Translations under genes and position numbers: made by a program
The notes under the pieces: model-generated
Database searches by the model: none
The model's input: only the letters and a program-made list of their open reading frames with translations
Told to the model about the DNA's origin: nothing
NCBI GenBank assembly: GCA_910586365.1
Contig: CAJUGP010000007.1
Location: 1-64,000, forward strand
DNA length: 64,000 nucleotides
Direction of reading: 5' to 3'
Source: an uncultured Christensenella sp.
GTDB lineage: Bacteria; Bacillota; Clostridia; Christensenellales; Borkfalkiaceae
In this document: one piece after another, positions 9,481 to 18,218 of the stretch
Layout: each line of letters starts with the position of its first letter
How positions within the stretch are numbered: the stretch's first letter is position 1

Positions 9481-11340
9481 TTATCTCCCCATCATGCGAA
9501 TACGCATGTTTGCCAACGCTTTATCTGCATCGCTCTGTTTTTCGGAAAGGAAGTCGGTAAGCGTTTTATCGCCTTTTCTGACTTCGTTGTTGAACACAGA
9601 CGACCACGGCGTGATCCACGTATTGCCGAGGAAGTAGGCAAAGTCGCCGATGTCGCAATTCTGCGTCATGTAAGCCGCCGCCCAACTGTTTTTCAAAACG
9701 TTCGTTTCATAAGCGGCGCATTCGCCCAAGCCCGCATCGAGTTGATTGGGCGTAAGCACGCCGCTCTTGGCAAGGATCTTCTGCGCGTCGGCGCTCGCCG
9801 CCCAAACGACGAATTTTGCCGCCGCGTCGTAATTCTTGTTTCGCGTGTTTTTGGGAAGGAAGAGCGCGGAGGCAACCGTATCGGCGGACACTCTGCCGAC
9901 GAACGGCGTACCCGTCGTTTCATCCTTATTAAGCTCGCCCGTGTAGACTTCGTCCTCCCCTTTGTCGTTCTTATACGTTTCGCCGATGACTTTGAGGTAT
10001 TCGTTAGCAAAGCCGCTTGCGCCGTTCTTCTGATAGGTGCTGCCGCCCTTGTATTCGCGCCACTGCGTTAAGGGAGCAAGATCCACGCCGCCCGGCATCG
10101 ACGCTTTGAACGTGTTTGCGTTTTCGTACGACTCGTTGTAAAACGGGCACTTCCCCGAAGTGAATTTACTCGTTCTGTTCGCCAAACTCTCTGCGGAAAC
10201 GCCGTAGCCGTTTAATCCGGTATCCGCATATTTCGAGGTCGGAATGGAAAGGCGGTTGAATTCCAACGTTGCGTCGCGCATGGAAGGCAGTACGTGCAGG
10301 GAATTGTGAAGGGTGGTTTTAAGCGTGGCGTCGGAATTGACCTTTGCTTTATCCTCGTAGAGGAGCACGTCGCCCGCCTTGTACTCTCTGCCGTTGACCT
10401 CGACGTCGGCAAGGACAAGATAATTGTCCTGATCGTCGCCGATCGTAAACTTATAGGCGCCCGCCGTTTCGTCCCAACCGACGCAATCGCCGCCGACCGA
10501 CCAACCGTAGTTATACCACCACTCCGAAATGTAGCCGTATTCGAAATCATACTGCGTCATAAACGCGCGCGAAAGGCAACGCGTCTCTTCCCAATTCATG
10601 GCGATGCGGTCGTTAAACACTTTATACACAATTTGCCCCGCCTCGTTCTTCGACGTCTTTGCGCCTTCGAAGGGTTTGTGCGATTCGGCATATTCTGCAT
10701 AGCCGTGCGGCTGAACCTTTGCATACTGCTCGCTCGTTTCGAGTTCGGTTTCCGAAACGGAAATGACGTTGATACCCGCCGTTTTCATCGCCGCAACGTT
10801 ATACCACATCACGTGCGGCACATTTGTCATCGGCAAGCCGAGCGTCGCCGTACCCTCGCCCGCAAGATACTTATTGTTCTCCGTCGTCTGATTCATGCAG
10901 AAACGGTTTTTAAGCCCCGCAGGAATCTGATCGTATTCCATGCTCGCTTTCACGTCGGCGGTCAGATATTGATCAAGCTCCACGAAAAACTGTCTGCCCG
11001 TCGAAACAAGTCCCTTGATCTGCGTGTCGCCGATCTGCACAACGTCGTAAGGGTAACCCGACATCAGCGCGTTATCGAGTCCCGAAATCGCGCCGCCGCT
11101 TCCCGTTACCATTTGCACGAAAACGTTATCCGTTACGCCCTGTCCGTTGTTATACGTATTTACGAGTTCGTTATAATAAGCGCGCGTGTCCGTATCGTCG
11201 AATGCCGCCTGATACATGACCACCGTTCTGTCGCCTGCCCCTTCCGGTTTTTTCGGTCCGCACCCCGTTGCCGCAACTGCCGATCCCGCAAGAACCGCAA
11301 GAACGCCGAATGCCGCAAGATGTTTGAATTTGCCTTTCAC
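9481..11340 (-). CDS. extracellular solute-binding lipoprotein of sugar ABC importer
   Basis: About 619 aa. The chosen start is a GTG at 11340, 8 nt after AAGGAG. An alternative GTG at 11349 overlaps that Shine-Dalgarno sequence and is unlikely. The signal peptide ends at lipobox ATGC (Cys27). The body has the layout of a large CUT1 binding protein, with TVVMYQAAFDDTDTRAYYNE near the N-terminus and SALFLPKNTRNKNYDAA near residue 540. At about 600 residues it is longer than the usual 400-450, as in binding proteins for oligosaccharides. It is the receptor for the two permeases immediately downstream. Confidence 0.88.
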   Translation of the reverse strand: MKGKFKHLAAFGVLAVLAGSAVAATGCGPKKPEGAGDRTVVMYQAAFDDTDTRAYYNELVNTYNNGQGVTDNVFVQMVTGSGGAISGLDNALMSGYPYDVVQIGDTQIKGLVSTGRQFFVELDQYLTADVKASMEYDQIPAGLKNRFCMNQTTENNKYLAGEGTATLGLPMTNVPHVMWYNVAAMKTAGINVISVSETELETSEQYAKVQPHGYAEYAESHKPFEGAKTSKNEAGQIVYKVFNDRIAMNWEETRCLSRAFMTQYDFEYGYISEWWYNYGWSVGGDCVGWDETAGAYKFTIGDDQDNYLVLADVEVNGREYKAGDVLLYEDKAKVNSDATLKTTLHNSLHVLPSMRDATLEFNRLSIPTSKYADTGLNGYGVSAESLANRTSKFTSGKCPFYNESYENANTFKASMPGGVDLAPLTQWREYKGGSTYQKNGASGFANEYLKVIGETYKNDKGEDEVYTGELNKDETTGTPFVGRVSADTVASALFLPKNTRNKNYDAAAKFVVWAASADAQKILAKSGVLTPNQLDAGLGECAAYETNVLKNSWAAAYMTQNCDIGDFAYFLGNTWITPWSSVFNNEVRKGDKTLTDFLSEKQSDADKALANMRIRMMGR

Positions 11341-11371
11341 TTTTTCCACTCCTTACCTATTTTATTTGCAG

Positions 11372-11393
11372 GGAACTCCCGTATAAGAGTTCC
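11372..11393. repeat. stem-loop between SGNH and binding-protein genes
   Basis: GGAACTC and GAGTTCC form a perfect 7-bp stem around an 8-nt loop, about 30 bp upstream of the binding-protein start. There is no T-run, so it is more likely an mRNA processing or stability element inside the operon than a terminator. Confidence 0.4.
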
Positions 11394-11517
11394 GGATTGC
11401 CGTTGTTATTTCTCCTGCGCGTAGCAGCCGTACAGTTTTAACACCGAAGTTGCCACCGCCGCGAAATTCACATAGAGCGTGCCGTTTGAAACTATGAAAC
11501 GTCGCCGTCTTTTCCCT

Positions 11518-12675
11518 TTAAGCTTTCTCTTCGATTATACAGCCCGCTTTTTTCAACTGTTCGGTAAAAATCGAATATGTTTCGAGCAGCGGATGGATAT
11601 ACGAACCGCCGTGGTTTGGATTAAGTTTATCCTTCGTGATCATCCATCCGGTATCGATATAACGCACCCAATCTTTCTCTCTGCACCATGTTTTGGTCTG
11701 CGTGTTGACCGAATTGATGACTTTGTTATGCGAACCGTCGTCGTCCCAACGGGAAGTGATCGCAAAATAATACAGATTTGTCTGCGGGAATTTTTTGTGC
11801 AACAGCGTTAAGAAGTGCTGCAATCCGTTTTCTGTTTCCGCCGCCGACTGTCCCGTGCCGATGTTGTTCGTGCCGAGATGGATGGCGATGTTTTTGGGCG
11901 CTTTGTCGCCGAACGCCGTAAACACCGTGTTCATATACTGTTCCCAATCGTTCGTGGTCGCCTCGCTGATGCCCGCTAAAAACACGTCTTTGCCGTTGTA
12001 GTCGTCTGTGTAAAAATCCGTCCAAAACCAACGTCTGTCAAAGAACGAATCCCCGATAAACACCGTCGTTTTCTCGCTCACCGCAACCGTCGCGCCCGTG
12101 GCGTTCCCGTTATCGTCGACCAAAACGCCGCTGCCGAGCATTTGGGCATATTCGTTGTATTTCGGCGTGCTTGCGGCGGGAAGGGTATTGCACGTAACCG
12201 TAAACGTCGCCGTCTTGTGGCGGGCGGAACGCACTTTCACCTGCACCGGACCGACCGCGTCCGCCGCGGCTTTGACCGTTTGTTTTTCGGCATTGAGCGT
12301 GATCTTTTCCCGATCGTATTCGTATGTCACCGCCTCCGCCTTGCTTGCGTCGGCAAACACGAGCCGAAATTCGCTCTCTACGTCCGTCCATGCGGTCACG
12401 TCGGCAACGGTCAGCGTGCCGAGACCCTTTTGCGCATAATCGCAGACGGTGCACACGTGATCGGCGTCGTAATCGTGCGCGGCTTTATCTTTGAGTTCCG
12501 TCGTATCGTCGCAGAGCGGAGCGTGCCAATGATACGTTTCGTCGCTGCTCCACTTCGTATCGTATTCATGCTGCGTATGTCCCGTTTGAGACGGATCTTC
12601 TCCGCACGCCGCAAGCGAAAAAACCGCGGACAACGTTATCAGTAAGCCTAAAATACTGCAAATTGTTTTTTTCAT
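11518..12675 (-). CDS. SGNH/GDSL-family hydrolase lipoprotein (probable carbohydrate esterase)
   Basis: 385 aa from the ATG at 12675. The longer open frame upstream contains structured leader DNA and is rejected because a lipoprotein signal (SLAAC, Cys24) begins at this ATG. Residues 30-75 are a His/Cys-rich linker ending in HVCTVCDYAQKG, a type seen in Clostridial surface proteins. The C-terminal half is an SGNH hydrolase: TTVFIGDSFFD (Ser nucleophile block), IAIHLGTNNIG (Asn block) and a terminal GGSYIHPLLE with the catalytic His. Family members deacylate glycans. It is first in the operon, about 170 bp before the binding-protein gene. Confidence 0.85.
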   Translation of the reverse strand: MKKTICSILGLLITLSAVFSLAACGEDPSQTGHTQHEYDTKWSSDETYHWHAPLCDDTTELKDKAAHDYDADHVCTVCDYAQKGLGTLTVADVTAWTDVESEFRLVFADASKAEAVTYEYDREKITLNAEKQTVKAAADAVGPVQVKVRSARHKTATFTVTCNTLPAASTPKYNEYAQMLGSGVLVDDNGNATGATVAVSEKTTVFIGDSFFDRRWFWTDFYTDDYNGKDVFLAGISEATTNDWEQYMNTVFTAFGDKAPKNIAIHLGTNNIGTGQSAAETENGLQHFLTLLHKKFPQTNLYYFAITSRWDDDGSHNKVINSVNTQTKTWCREKDWVRYIDTGWMITKDKLNPNHGGSYIHPLLETYSIFTEQLKKAGCIIEEKA

Positions 12676-12986
12676 AACCGTATTTTCCTTTTCCCTGATC
12701 ATATTTTGAAAAACAGGGCAAGCGTAAATCTTTCCGTCGGGGGAACAAAAAAGATTTACGTCCGGCATCCTGTTAATTGTTTTTCTGTTACGTGAATCCG
12801 TAACAGAAATGAAGGGGTACCCCTTCACGAAAAAAAACCACATTTTTTGTTCGCAATTCTATTTTATCACTTATAATTGCCTTTTTCGACGCAAAAAGGC
12901 ATGATTTTGTGTCAAAAGCGTACTGAATTTTATAAAAATCCGCTGCACATTATTGACTTTATACGCAAAAATCTTATAATAGAGCT
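12676..12986. promoter_or_regulatory. divergent control region between the glycan operon and the AraC gene
   Basis: This 311-bp gap holds three inverted repeats: TTCTGTTACG/CGTAACAGAA (12783-12808), the 16-bp perfect palindrome GAAGGGGTACCCCTTC (12811-12826), and TGCCTTTTT/AAAAAGGCA (12878-12901). A weak minus-strand promoter is possible (-10 TAAAAT as ATTTTA at 12861-12866, -35 TCGAAA just upstream). That would put the first two repeats in a leader of about 175 nt for the SGNH operon. The third repeat lies between the two promoters and is the best candidate AraC operator. Confidence 0.5.
12953..12980 (+). promoter_or_regulatory. promoter of the AraC gene
   Basis: TTGACT (12953-12958) and TATAAT (12975-12980) are separated by 16 bp. 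The expected start site falls at or within a base of the ATG at 12987, and no Shine-Dalgarno sequence is present, so the mRNA is probably leaderless. Confidence 0.75.
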
Positions 12987-13787
12987 ATGGGAAACAACGT
13001 TTCAAGCAATTGGATGCGCAGTTTACAAGAAACCAACCGCGATTTTCCTTCCTATTTCCACGCCGAAAAATACGAATCCATCGGCTACAAAGACCATCTT
13101 CACCGCAACATCGAAGTATACTGCGTCGTAAAAGGCAGTTCGCACGTCACAATCAACGAACGCGAATACGATTTAACCGAAGGACAAGCCGTCGTCATTA
13201 ACAGTATGCAGATTCATTCCTATAAAAATAGCGAGGGATCAATCGTTTCTTTCTTATTGATAGGATCCAACTATCTGCAACTATTCAACTCGCTGTATCC
13301 CGAACGAATCCTCCCCGAATTTTTATTCGATAAAGACGCGAACAAGCCTGTTTTGGAGATGATTGATAGAATTGCGGTACAGTATGACGACTTTGACGCC
13401 TTCGAAAGCATGGGCTATTCAAATCTCTTGATTCACCATATCGTGGGAGCATACGGAACAGAGGTTGCAAAAAAAGGCTCGAAAAGATTTATTTTTTCGG
13501 AAATTATTCAATACATTTACGATCATTACACCGAGGATCTGTCCCTTACAAGCCTTGCCGAACAGTTCGGCTATGCGCCGCGTTCGCTCGGGCATATGTT
13601 CAGCAAATACGTGAAAATGGATATCCGCAATTTTATCAACAGCGTCCGCGTCGAAAAGGTTCTCGAGATGAACGCCGACCCCGCTTACCGCGATACGCCC
13701 ATTCTTAAGCTTGCGCTCTCCTGCGGCTTCAACAGCGCTTCGAGCTTCTACCGCGCCTACCGCAAAAATTTCGGAAAAACTCGTTGA
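12987..13787 (+). CDS. AraC-family transcriptional regulator
   Basis: 266 aa. The N-terminal half is an AraC-type cupin (HRNIEVYCVVKGSSHVTI, then EGQAVVINSMQIHSY) that should bind a sugar ligand. The C-terminal 100 residues hold two helix-turn-helix motifs, LTSLAEQFGYAPRSLGHMF and LKLALSCGFNSASSFYRAY. It is divergent from the GH43/ABC operon and probably activates it in response to the imported oligosaccharide. The promoter -10 ends 6 bp before the ATG and no ribosome binding site is visible. Confidence 0.9.
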   Translation: MGNNVSSNWMRSLQETNRDFPSYFHAEKYESIGYKDHLHRNIEVYCVVKGSSHVTINEREYDLTEGQAVVINSMQIHSYKNSEGSIVSFLLIGSNYLQLFNSLYPERILPEFLFDKDANKPVLEMIDRIAVQYDDFDAFESMGYSNLLIHHIVGAYGTEVAKKGSKRFIFSEIIQYIYDHYTEDLSLTSLAEQFGYAPRSLGHMFSKYVKMDIRNFINSVRVEKVLEMNADPAYRDTPILKLALSCGFNSASSFYRAYRKNFGKTR

Positions 13788-13795
13788 TATTTTAT

Positions 13796-13817
13796 AACGA
13801 ACTTCCGCAAGTTCGTT
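13796..13817 (+). repeat. hairpin after the AraC gene
   Basis: AACGAACTT and AAGTTCGTT form a perfect 9-bp stem around CCGC, starting 9 bp after the stop codon. The following T-run is short, so this is a weak terminator or a 3'-end stabiliser. Confidence 0.5.
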
Positions 13818-13881
13818 TTCTGCCGATAAAGGATCGAAAATCTCGACAAATAGTCCACTGCTTTTTTTATAAAGCACTAAA

Positions 13882-13917
13882 AAATGCCGTCCTTGAATAA
13901 AGGCGGCATTTCTGTTT
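13882..13917 (+). terminator. intrinsic terminator downstream of the AraC gene
   Basis: AATGCCGTCCTT pairs with AAGGCGGCATT (one bulge) and is followed by TCTGTTT. It is the second hairpin after the gene. The remaining 13918-14015 is AT-rich with no gene seen. Confidence 0.55.
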
Positions 13918-14015
13918 CATGCGTCTTTCGAAAAAATTTCTTTAAGTCTTAGATTTTACGTTTGAAAAGTCACGAAATTTTATAGAATTTTTTTGAAAAA
14001 ATTTTCAAAAATCTA

Positions 14016-14063
14016 TTGACAAACAAAAACCGTTACGGTATAATGCAACTGTAACACGTGTTA
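14016..14063 (+). promoter_or_regulatory. strong promoter with a palindromic operator
   Basis: TTGACA (14016-14021) and TATAAT (14039-14044) with a 17-bp spacer. The perfect 12-bp palindrome TAACACGTGTTA (14052-14063) covers the expected start site. GTTAC and GTAAC also flank the -10 as an inverted pair. The layout indicates repression by an unidentified dimeric regulator. Confidence 0.75.
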
Positions 14064-14086
14064 AATATATCAAAAAGGAGAAACAA

Positions 14087-14599
14087 ATGGAAAGTTTACA
14101 GGAACTGACTTTACTCAGAGCGAAGATCAATGAAATTGCATCGTCGCTCGATCGCATCATCGCGCGGATGAGGCAAGAAAACGGAACGGACGCGGCGCCC
14201 CGTTCGGGCGGCGACGCCTATGAATCGGTCTATCCCCTCGTGCAAACGCCCGCCGCATTTTTCAAGGGAAAAAAGCCGACAAGCATAACTTTATCGGGAA
14301 ATCGGCGCAAAATCGTGCGTACTTGGAAGCAGGTCGCCGTCGAATTGCTCAAAGACTGCATTCAAGACAGCAGACGGAAAGCGCAGATTCTTGCCCTGCG
14401 CGGCGTGGCGGGCGGCAGGAATCGTTCCTTTATCGCCGCTACCGACGAAAATATGCGCAGCCCCGAAAAAATCGACGATTATATTTATTTGGAATGCCAT
14501 TACGATACCGAAACACTGTTGCACGTGATACTGGAACGCATTCTTGCCCACACCGATTACGATTGCTCTCCGGTTACAATTTCGCTTGCCAACCTATAA
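14087..14599 (+). CDS. hypothetical protein
   Basis: 170 aa, not recognised. Residues 1-30 are likely to form a coiled-coil helix (LQELTLLRAKINEIASSLDR). The rest is a compact basic/acidic domain beginning FKGKKPTSITLSGNRRKIV with WKQVAVELLKDC. A good ribosome binding site (AAGGAG) lies 7 nt before the ATG. It is the first gene of a three-gene unit with a ferredoxin-like protein, under a promoter carrying a palindromic operator, so it is probably a regulated accessory function. Confidence 0.75.
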   Translation: MESLQELTLLRAKINEIASSLDRIIARMRQENGTDAAPRSGGDAYESVYPLVQTPAAFFKGKKPTSITLSGNRRKIVRTWKQVAVELLKDCIQDSRRKAQILALRGVAGGRNRSFIAATDENMRSPEKIDDYIYLECHYDTETLLHVILERILAHTDYDCSPVTISLANL

Positions 14600-14611
14600 A
14601 AAGGAAACGTT

Positions 14612-14803
14612 ATGAAGAAAAAACTGCTTATTAAAACCGAAAACTGTCCGCAAAACCACAAATGCCCCGCCGTAACGATCTGCCCCGTGGGCGCGCTCTC
14701 GCAAACGGCGTTTCAAGCGCCCGTCATCGACCACGACAAGTGCATTCGCTGCGGGAAATGCTCCACGTTTTGCCCGAAAAAGGCGCTTGTTTTGGGGGAA
14801 TGA
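14612..14803 (+). CDS. small 4Fe-4S ferredoxin-like protein
   Basis: 63 aa. Two cysteine groups are visible: C-P-Q-N-H-K-C-P-A-V-T-I-C-P near the N-terminus and CIRCGKCSTFCPKKAL at the C-terminus. The second is a standard CxxCxxCxxxCP cluster motif. The first is irregular, and may complete a second cluster or only be structural. Lies 12 bp after the upstream gene; its stop is just before the next start. An electron-transfer or redox-sensing role is inferred. Confidence 0.85.
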   Translation: MKKKLLIKTENCPQNHKCPAVTICPVGALSQTAFQAPVIDHDKCIRCGKCSTFCPKKALVLGE

Positions 14804-14808
14804 GCGTC

Positions 14809-15207
14809 ATGTTTGAAAATACGGATAAATTTTATCTGAAAACGCTGAACGCTTACCTCTTTCAATTGACGGCGAAGGATGAAACGGGCAAATACTGCGT
14901 ACGCTTTGAACCCGACGCGCAGCAAATCGAACTTGCCGTGCAGACGCTGACGCGCGGCAAAACCAACGATTTTTATTTGGAAAGCGGCGAACCGATTGAC
15001 GGGTTGATCATGCTGTGCGCCACCGATTACAACGCCGCGGACCGCAGCGTATACGCCGTGATACAGCGCGTCGACTACGAGAGCAAAACGCCGCCCGAGC
15101 TATACGCCAAACGCATGACGGTCGCGGAATTTTCCGACCTTGCGGCGCGCTTTCACGAAAAAAAGAGCATAACATGGAAAAGCTGGACGAAAATCGATAA
15201 ACCGTAA
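14809..15207 (+). CDS. hypothetical protein
   Basis: 132 aa from the ATG at 14809, placed 9 nt after GGGGGA. An ATG at 14800 overlapping the upstream stop is possible but too close to that site. No recognised domain; a mixed alpha/beta composition is likely, with a central hydrophobic strand PIDGLIMLCATDYNAADR. Translation is probably coupled to the ferredoxin-like gene. A clear terminator follows, closing the three-gene unit. Confidence 0.7.
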   Translation: MFENTDKFYLKTLNAYLFQLTAKDETGKYCVRFEPDAQQIELAVQTLTRGKTNDFYLESGEPIDGLIMLCATDYNAADRSVYAVIQRVDYESKTPPELYAKRMTVAEFSDLAARFHEKKSITWKSWTKIDKP

Positions 15208-15213
15208 CTTACC

Positions 15214-15245
15214 CCCCTGCGCCCTTGCCGCAGGGGATTTTTTTA
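15214..15245 (+). terminator. intrinsic terminator of the three-gene unit
   Basis: CCCCTGC and GCAGGGG form a 7-bp GC stem followed by ATTTTTTT, 7 bp after the stop codon. Confidence 0.85.
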
Positions 15246-15270
15246 TAACATAGCGACGCGCTTGTATGAT

Positions 15271-15307
15271 AGAAAAATCCGAACGGCGGAAATTCCGTCG
15301 TTCGGAT
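15271..15307 (-). terminator. intrinsic terminator of the alpha-mannan operon
   Basis: On the minus strand ATCCGAACG pairs with CGTTCGGAT and is followed by TTTTCT, about 30 bp after the last GH76 gene. Confidence 0.75.
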
Positions 15308-15337
15308 CAAGGGGAAGGAATGAAAATCAGAATAGGC

Positions 15338-16996
15338 TTATTTTGCGGAATAGTATCTTGCCAGCATCGCGTAGCAGTGTGCGTTTGCCGCTTGCAGCAA
15401 GATCTGGCGCGGATTTTGTTCGGAAATGCCGTTATCGTGGAACTCGCCCCAGCCCGCGATCCACGCGGGGCAAACGAGCTTATCCTCGGCGCGGTTGTTG
15501 TTCCAAGCATAATCGAGCGCGCTGCGCATGTGTTCGATATACGCCGTGCAGTCCACCGTTTCGCTCAGATCGATAAAGCCTTCGAGGATAAACGACGTGA
15601 ACCAGCTGTTGGAATTGTAAGAATACTGCCCCTGTACGACCTGCGTATTCGCAAACTGCTTATCGGCAGCAGGCGCAACCTTTTCGTTCCGATCCTTATA
15701 AACCTTGGCAACCGCCGTCTGTTTCGCCGCAACGGCGATCTTGTAAAGCTCGGCGCCCGCCGTCATATACGTTCCCGTGTTATAGGGCAAAATCTGCTCG
15801 TCGTACATCTGAATCTGATCGTTCAGATTGTTCATGTTCTGAAATCCTTCGCGCAAAAAGATCTTATCGCGCAGGCAGCCGTTCGACGTGTTGATCAGAA
15901 CGCCGTGGCAGAACTCGTAAATTTTCTGCGCCTTGCTCAGATAATCGGTTGCAAGCGCGCTGAATTTCGCGGCATGATCGTCCGATTTCAACGTTTGGTG
16001 CAATTTGGCAAGCATCATCGCCGTGGGCGCGGAAGAGCAGGCGTTGAGCGAGGCGTGCGTCTCGTCGCTTAAACCGCCGCTGCCCTCGAACATAAATTTC
16101 GCGCTCCACTTCCAATAAATGCCGTTCAGGTTTTTCGTGCTTTCGTATCCCTCGCCGATAATCCAGTTGACGATATTCACCGCTTCGTTGAGATATTCGA
16201 CTTTGCCGAGATTCACGTATGCGTAATAAAATTCCTTTGCGACCCAGATATTATCGTCGAAATAAACGCCGCTCATGCCGACCGAATGATTATCGACTAT
16301 GTTGTTCTCGTTTTTACCCGAATTATAGATCGCGTACGCGTTCGCCGTGCCGTCCGTTTGCCCGAACGCGGCGAGATAATGATCGGGATTGTTCCAGGAC
16401 TGCCCCGTTCCCACGCGCACTTCGCTCACGCGGTAATAGCGCAAACCGATGATCAGCTCTTCGAGATAATTTGAAAACGCCGCGTATTCGGGATCGGTCT
16501 TTTCCATGTTGAGAAGAATGCCGTTTACCATGGAAACCTGCTCGGTATACGGCCACAGAAACGGCACGCCGCCCTGCGGCGTGAGCTTGGAAACCTTGCT
16601 CTGCGCATTCCAATATTCCTTTTGAATGAGCTTTGCGTATTCCACCGCGCGTTCCATATTCACCGCGCCGTGATCGACGGTTTCCGTCCATTCGGCTTTG
16701 AGCGTCACGTCGCTTTCGGGGAGATAAGTAGCCCCTGCCACGCCTGCAAGCGCTTCGCCGTGATACCAACCGTCGAGCGTGTGCCCTTCGCGCTGCGCTT
16801 CGGGCAGCGTCACGCTCTCGCCTTCTTTCACCTTCACCGTTCTATCCTGCGACATGGTGCCGCCGTTTACGTCGAACTGCACCGTATAATACACGGTTTC
16901 TTCTTCGCCGCCGCCGTTCTGACCGCATGCGGCGAAACAAATGCAGGAAAGCGCCGCCGCGATCGTGACCGCAAACGCTTTTTTGAAAAATTTCAT
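15338..16996 (-). CDS. GH76 endo-alpha-1,6-mannanase-type lipoprotein with an InlB-type repeat
   Basis: 552 aa from the ATG at 16996, preceded by AAGGAGA. Lipobox FAAC (Cys24) anchors it outside the membrane. Residues about 35-105 are a Listeria-Bacteroides (InlB B) repeat (FDVNGGTMSQDRTVKV then HTLDGWY). The rest is a GH76 (alpha/alpha)6 domain. The paired aspartates of GH76 are in MSGVYFDDNIWVAKEF, and FLWPYTEQVSMV and LPYNTGTYMTAGAELY are other family blocks. GH76 cleaves the alpha-1,6-mannan backbone inside the chain. It lies 1 bp after a second GH76, and the two may differ in length or branching preference. Confidence 0.85.
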   Translation of the reverse strand: MKFFKKAFAVTIAAALSCICFAACGQNGGGEEETVYYTVQFDVNGGTMSQDRTVKVKEGESVTLPEAQREGHTLDGWYHGEALAGVAGATYLPESDVTLKAEWTETVDHGAVNMERAVEYAKLIQKEYWNAQSKVSKLTPQGGVPFLWPYTEQVSMVNGILLNMEKTDPEYAAFSNYLEELIIGLRYYRVSEVRVGTGQSWNNPDHYLAAFGQTDGTANAYAIYNSGKNENNIVDNHSVGMSGVYFDDNIWVAKEFYYAYVNLGKVEYLNEAVNIVNWIIGEGYESTKNLNGIYWKWSAKFMFEGSGGLSDETHASLNACSSAPTAMMLAKLHQTLKSDDHAAKFSALATDYLSKAQKIYEFCHGVLINTSNGCLRDKIFLREGFQNMNNLNDQIQMYDEQILPYNTGTYMTAGAELYKIAVAAKQTAVAKVYKDRNEKVAPAADKQFANTQVVQGQYSYNSNSWFTSFILEGFIDLSETVDCTAYIEHMRSALDYAWNNNRAEDKLVCPAWIAGWGEFHDNGISEQNPRQILLQAANAHCYAMLARYYSAK

Positions 16997-16997
16997 G

Positions 16998-18218
16998 TTA
17001 TTTCTCCTTGATATACTGATAGAAATAGGCAAGCGTGCCGAAGTTTTCGGAGTTCGCCGCCATATCGAGGACGTTCGCCTTTTCGATCACAGGTTCGCCC
17101 GCATCGTTCTTTTTCCACCCCGTCACCCAATTCGAGGGCATGAGGTTGTCGTGCAAGAATCCGTATGCGCGGTTGAGATTGTGTTCGTATCCCTCAATAT
17201 AAGAGAGCGTCGCTTCCTTGTCGTGCGGGTAAAGCTCCGTCCACGATTCGAGCAGCAGCACGTTGAACCAAGGATTATCCGACGTGATTTGAACATCGCC
17301 GTTCTGCTCCTTGAACCAATGCCCGTACGCGCCGCGCGCGCTCGCCTTCGCCTGATCGAGATATTTTGCGTCGTTCGTGATCTCGTAGAGCTTTACGCCC
17401 GCGGAAATCATGCTTCCCGTATTATAAGTGAACTTCCAGGTGTTGATGTTGCCTTCGTTGCCGATATTGTCCCAATAGACGTTATCCGAAGGATCGCGCA
17501 GCGTTCGATACGTCCAGTCGTACACGCGCACGGCGCGTTCCAACCAAACTTCGTCTTGCGTCGCCTCGTACAAACGGGCAAAGAGCAAGGACGCGGGCGC
17601 GTTGGAGCAGGTGTTGCGCGAATTTTTCTTCTGCTCGCACCAATAAATTCCGCCCAGCTCGTCGTCCGCCCAGCCGCTCCAAACGAACTTCGCCACTTCG
17701 CCCGAAGTCGTAAGATACTGCTCGTCGCCGAAAATCTCGTATGCGTTCAGAAATTCGCGGCTGATCCAAATGTTATCGTCGTAATACGTATCGCCCGCCG
17801 CCATGCCGACCATGGGCGAGCGCGACGCGCAATAGGTGTGATAATCGTCGCGGAACGAGCGGTAGTACTCGAACCCCTCGATCGTGCCTTTGTAGTATTC
17901 CGTAACGTCCTTTTTCGCGCCCTTGGAAAGGGTGGCGAGCCGCCAGCTTGCGGCAACCGTTTCGGTATAAGGCCAAACGTAGGCAGGGCTGCGATCGCCC
18001 GACGCGTCTTCCGTCACATTGGGGTAGTAATGATAAACCGAAAGCACGTCTTTTTCCCAATACTTTTCGCGCACCGACTCGTTAAGGAGAACGGCGCGTT
18101 CGGCGTATTCCTTTGCCTTTTCGTTAAACCCTGCAAACGGAGCGCCGCCGCAGCCCGTAAACGAAACCGCGCCGAACAGGCAGAAGGCGGAAAGCGCAAT
18201 GCCGATCGCTCTTTTCAT
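16998..18218 (-). CDS. GH76-family alpha-1,6-mannanase lipoprotein
   Basis: 406 aa from the ATG at 18218, which overlaps the GH125 stop in an ATGA junction. Lipobox FTGC (Cys23). The GH76 fold spans most of the protein: YVWPYTETVAASWRLA, MAAGDTYYDDNIWISREF with the Asp pair, and FTYNTGSMISAGVKLYE. Unlike its neighbour it has no extra N-terminal repeat. Expected to act at the cell surface on alpha-mannan, releasing oligosaccharides for the ABC importer in the same operon. Confidence 0.87.
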   Translation of the reverse strand: MKRAIGIALSAFCLFGAVSFTGCGGAPFAGFNEKAKEYAERAVLLNESVREKYWEKDVLSVYHYYPNVTEDASGDRSPAYVWPYTETVAASWRLATLSKGAKKDVTEYYKGTIEGFEYYRSFRDDYHTYCASRSPMVGMAAGDTYYDDNIWISREFLNAYEIFGDEQYLTTSGEVAKFVWSGWADDELGGIYWCEQKKNSRNTCSNAPASLLFARLYEATQDEVWLERAVRVYDWTYRTLRDPSDNVYWDNIGNEGNINTWKFTYNTGSMISAGVKLYEITNDAKYLDQAKASARGAYGHWFKEQNGDVQITSDNPWFNVLLLESWTELYPHDKEATLSYIEGYEHNLNRAYGFLHDNLMPSNWVTGWKKNDAGEPVIEKANVLDMAANSENFGTLAYFYQYIKEK

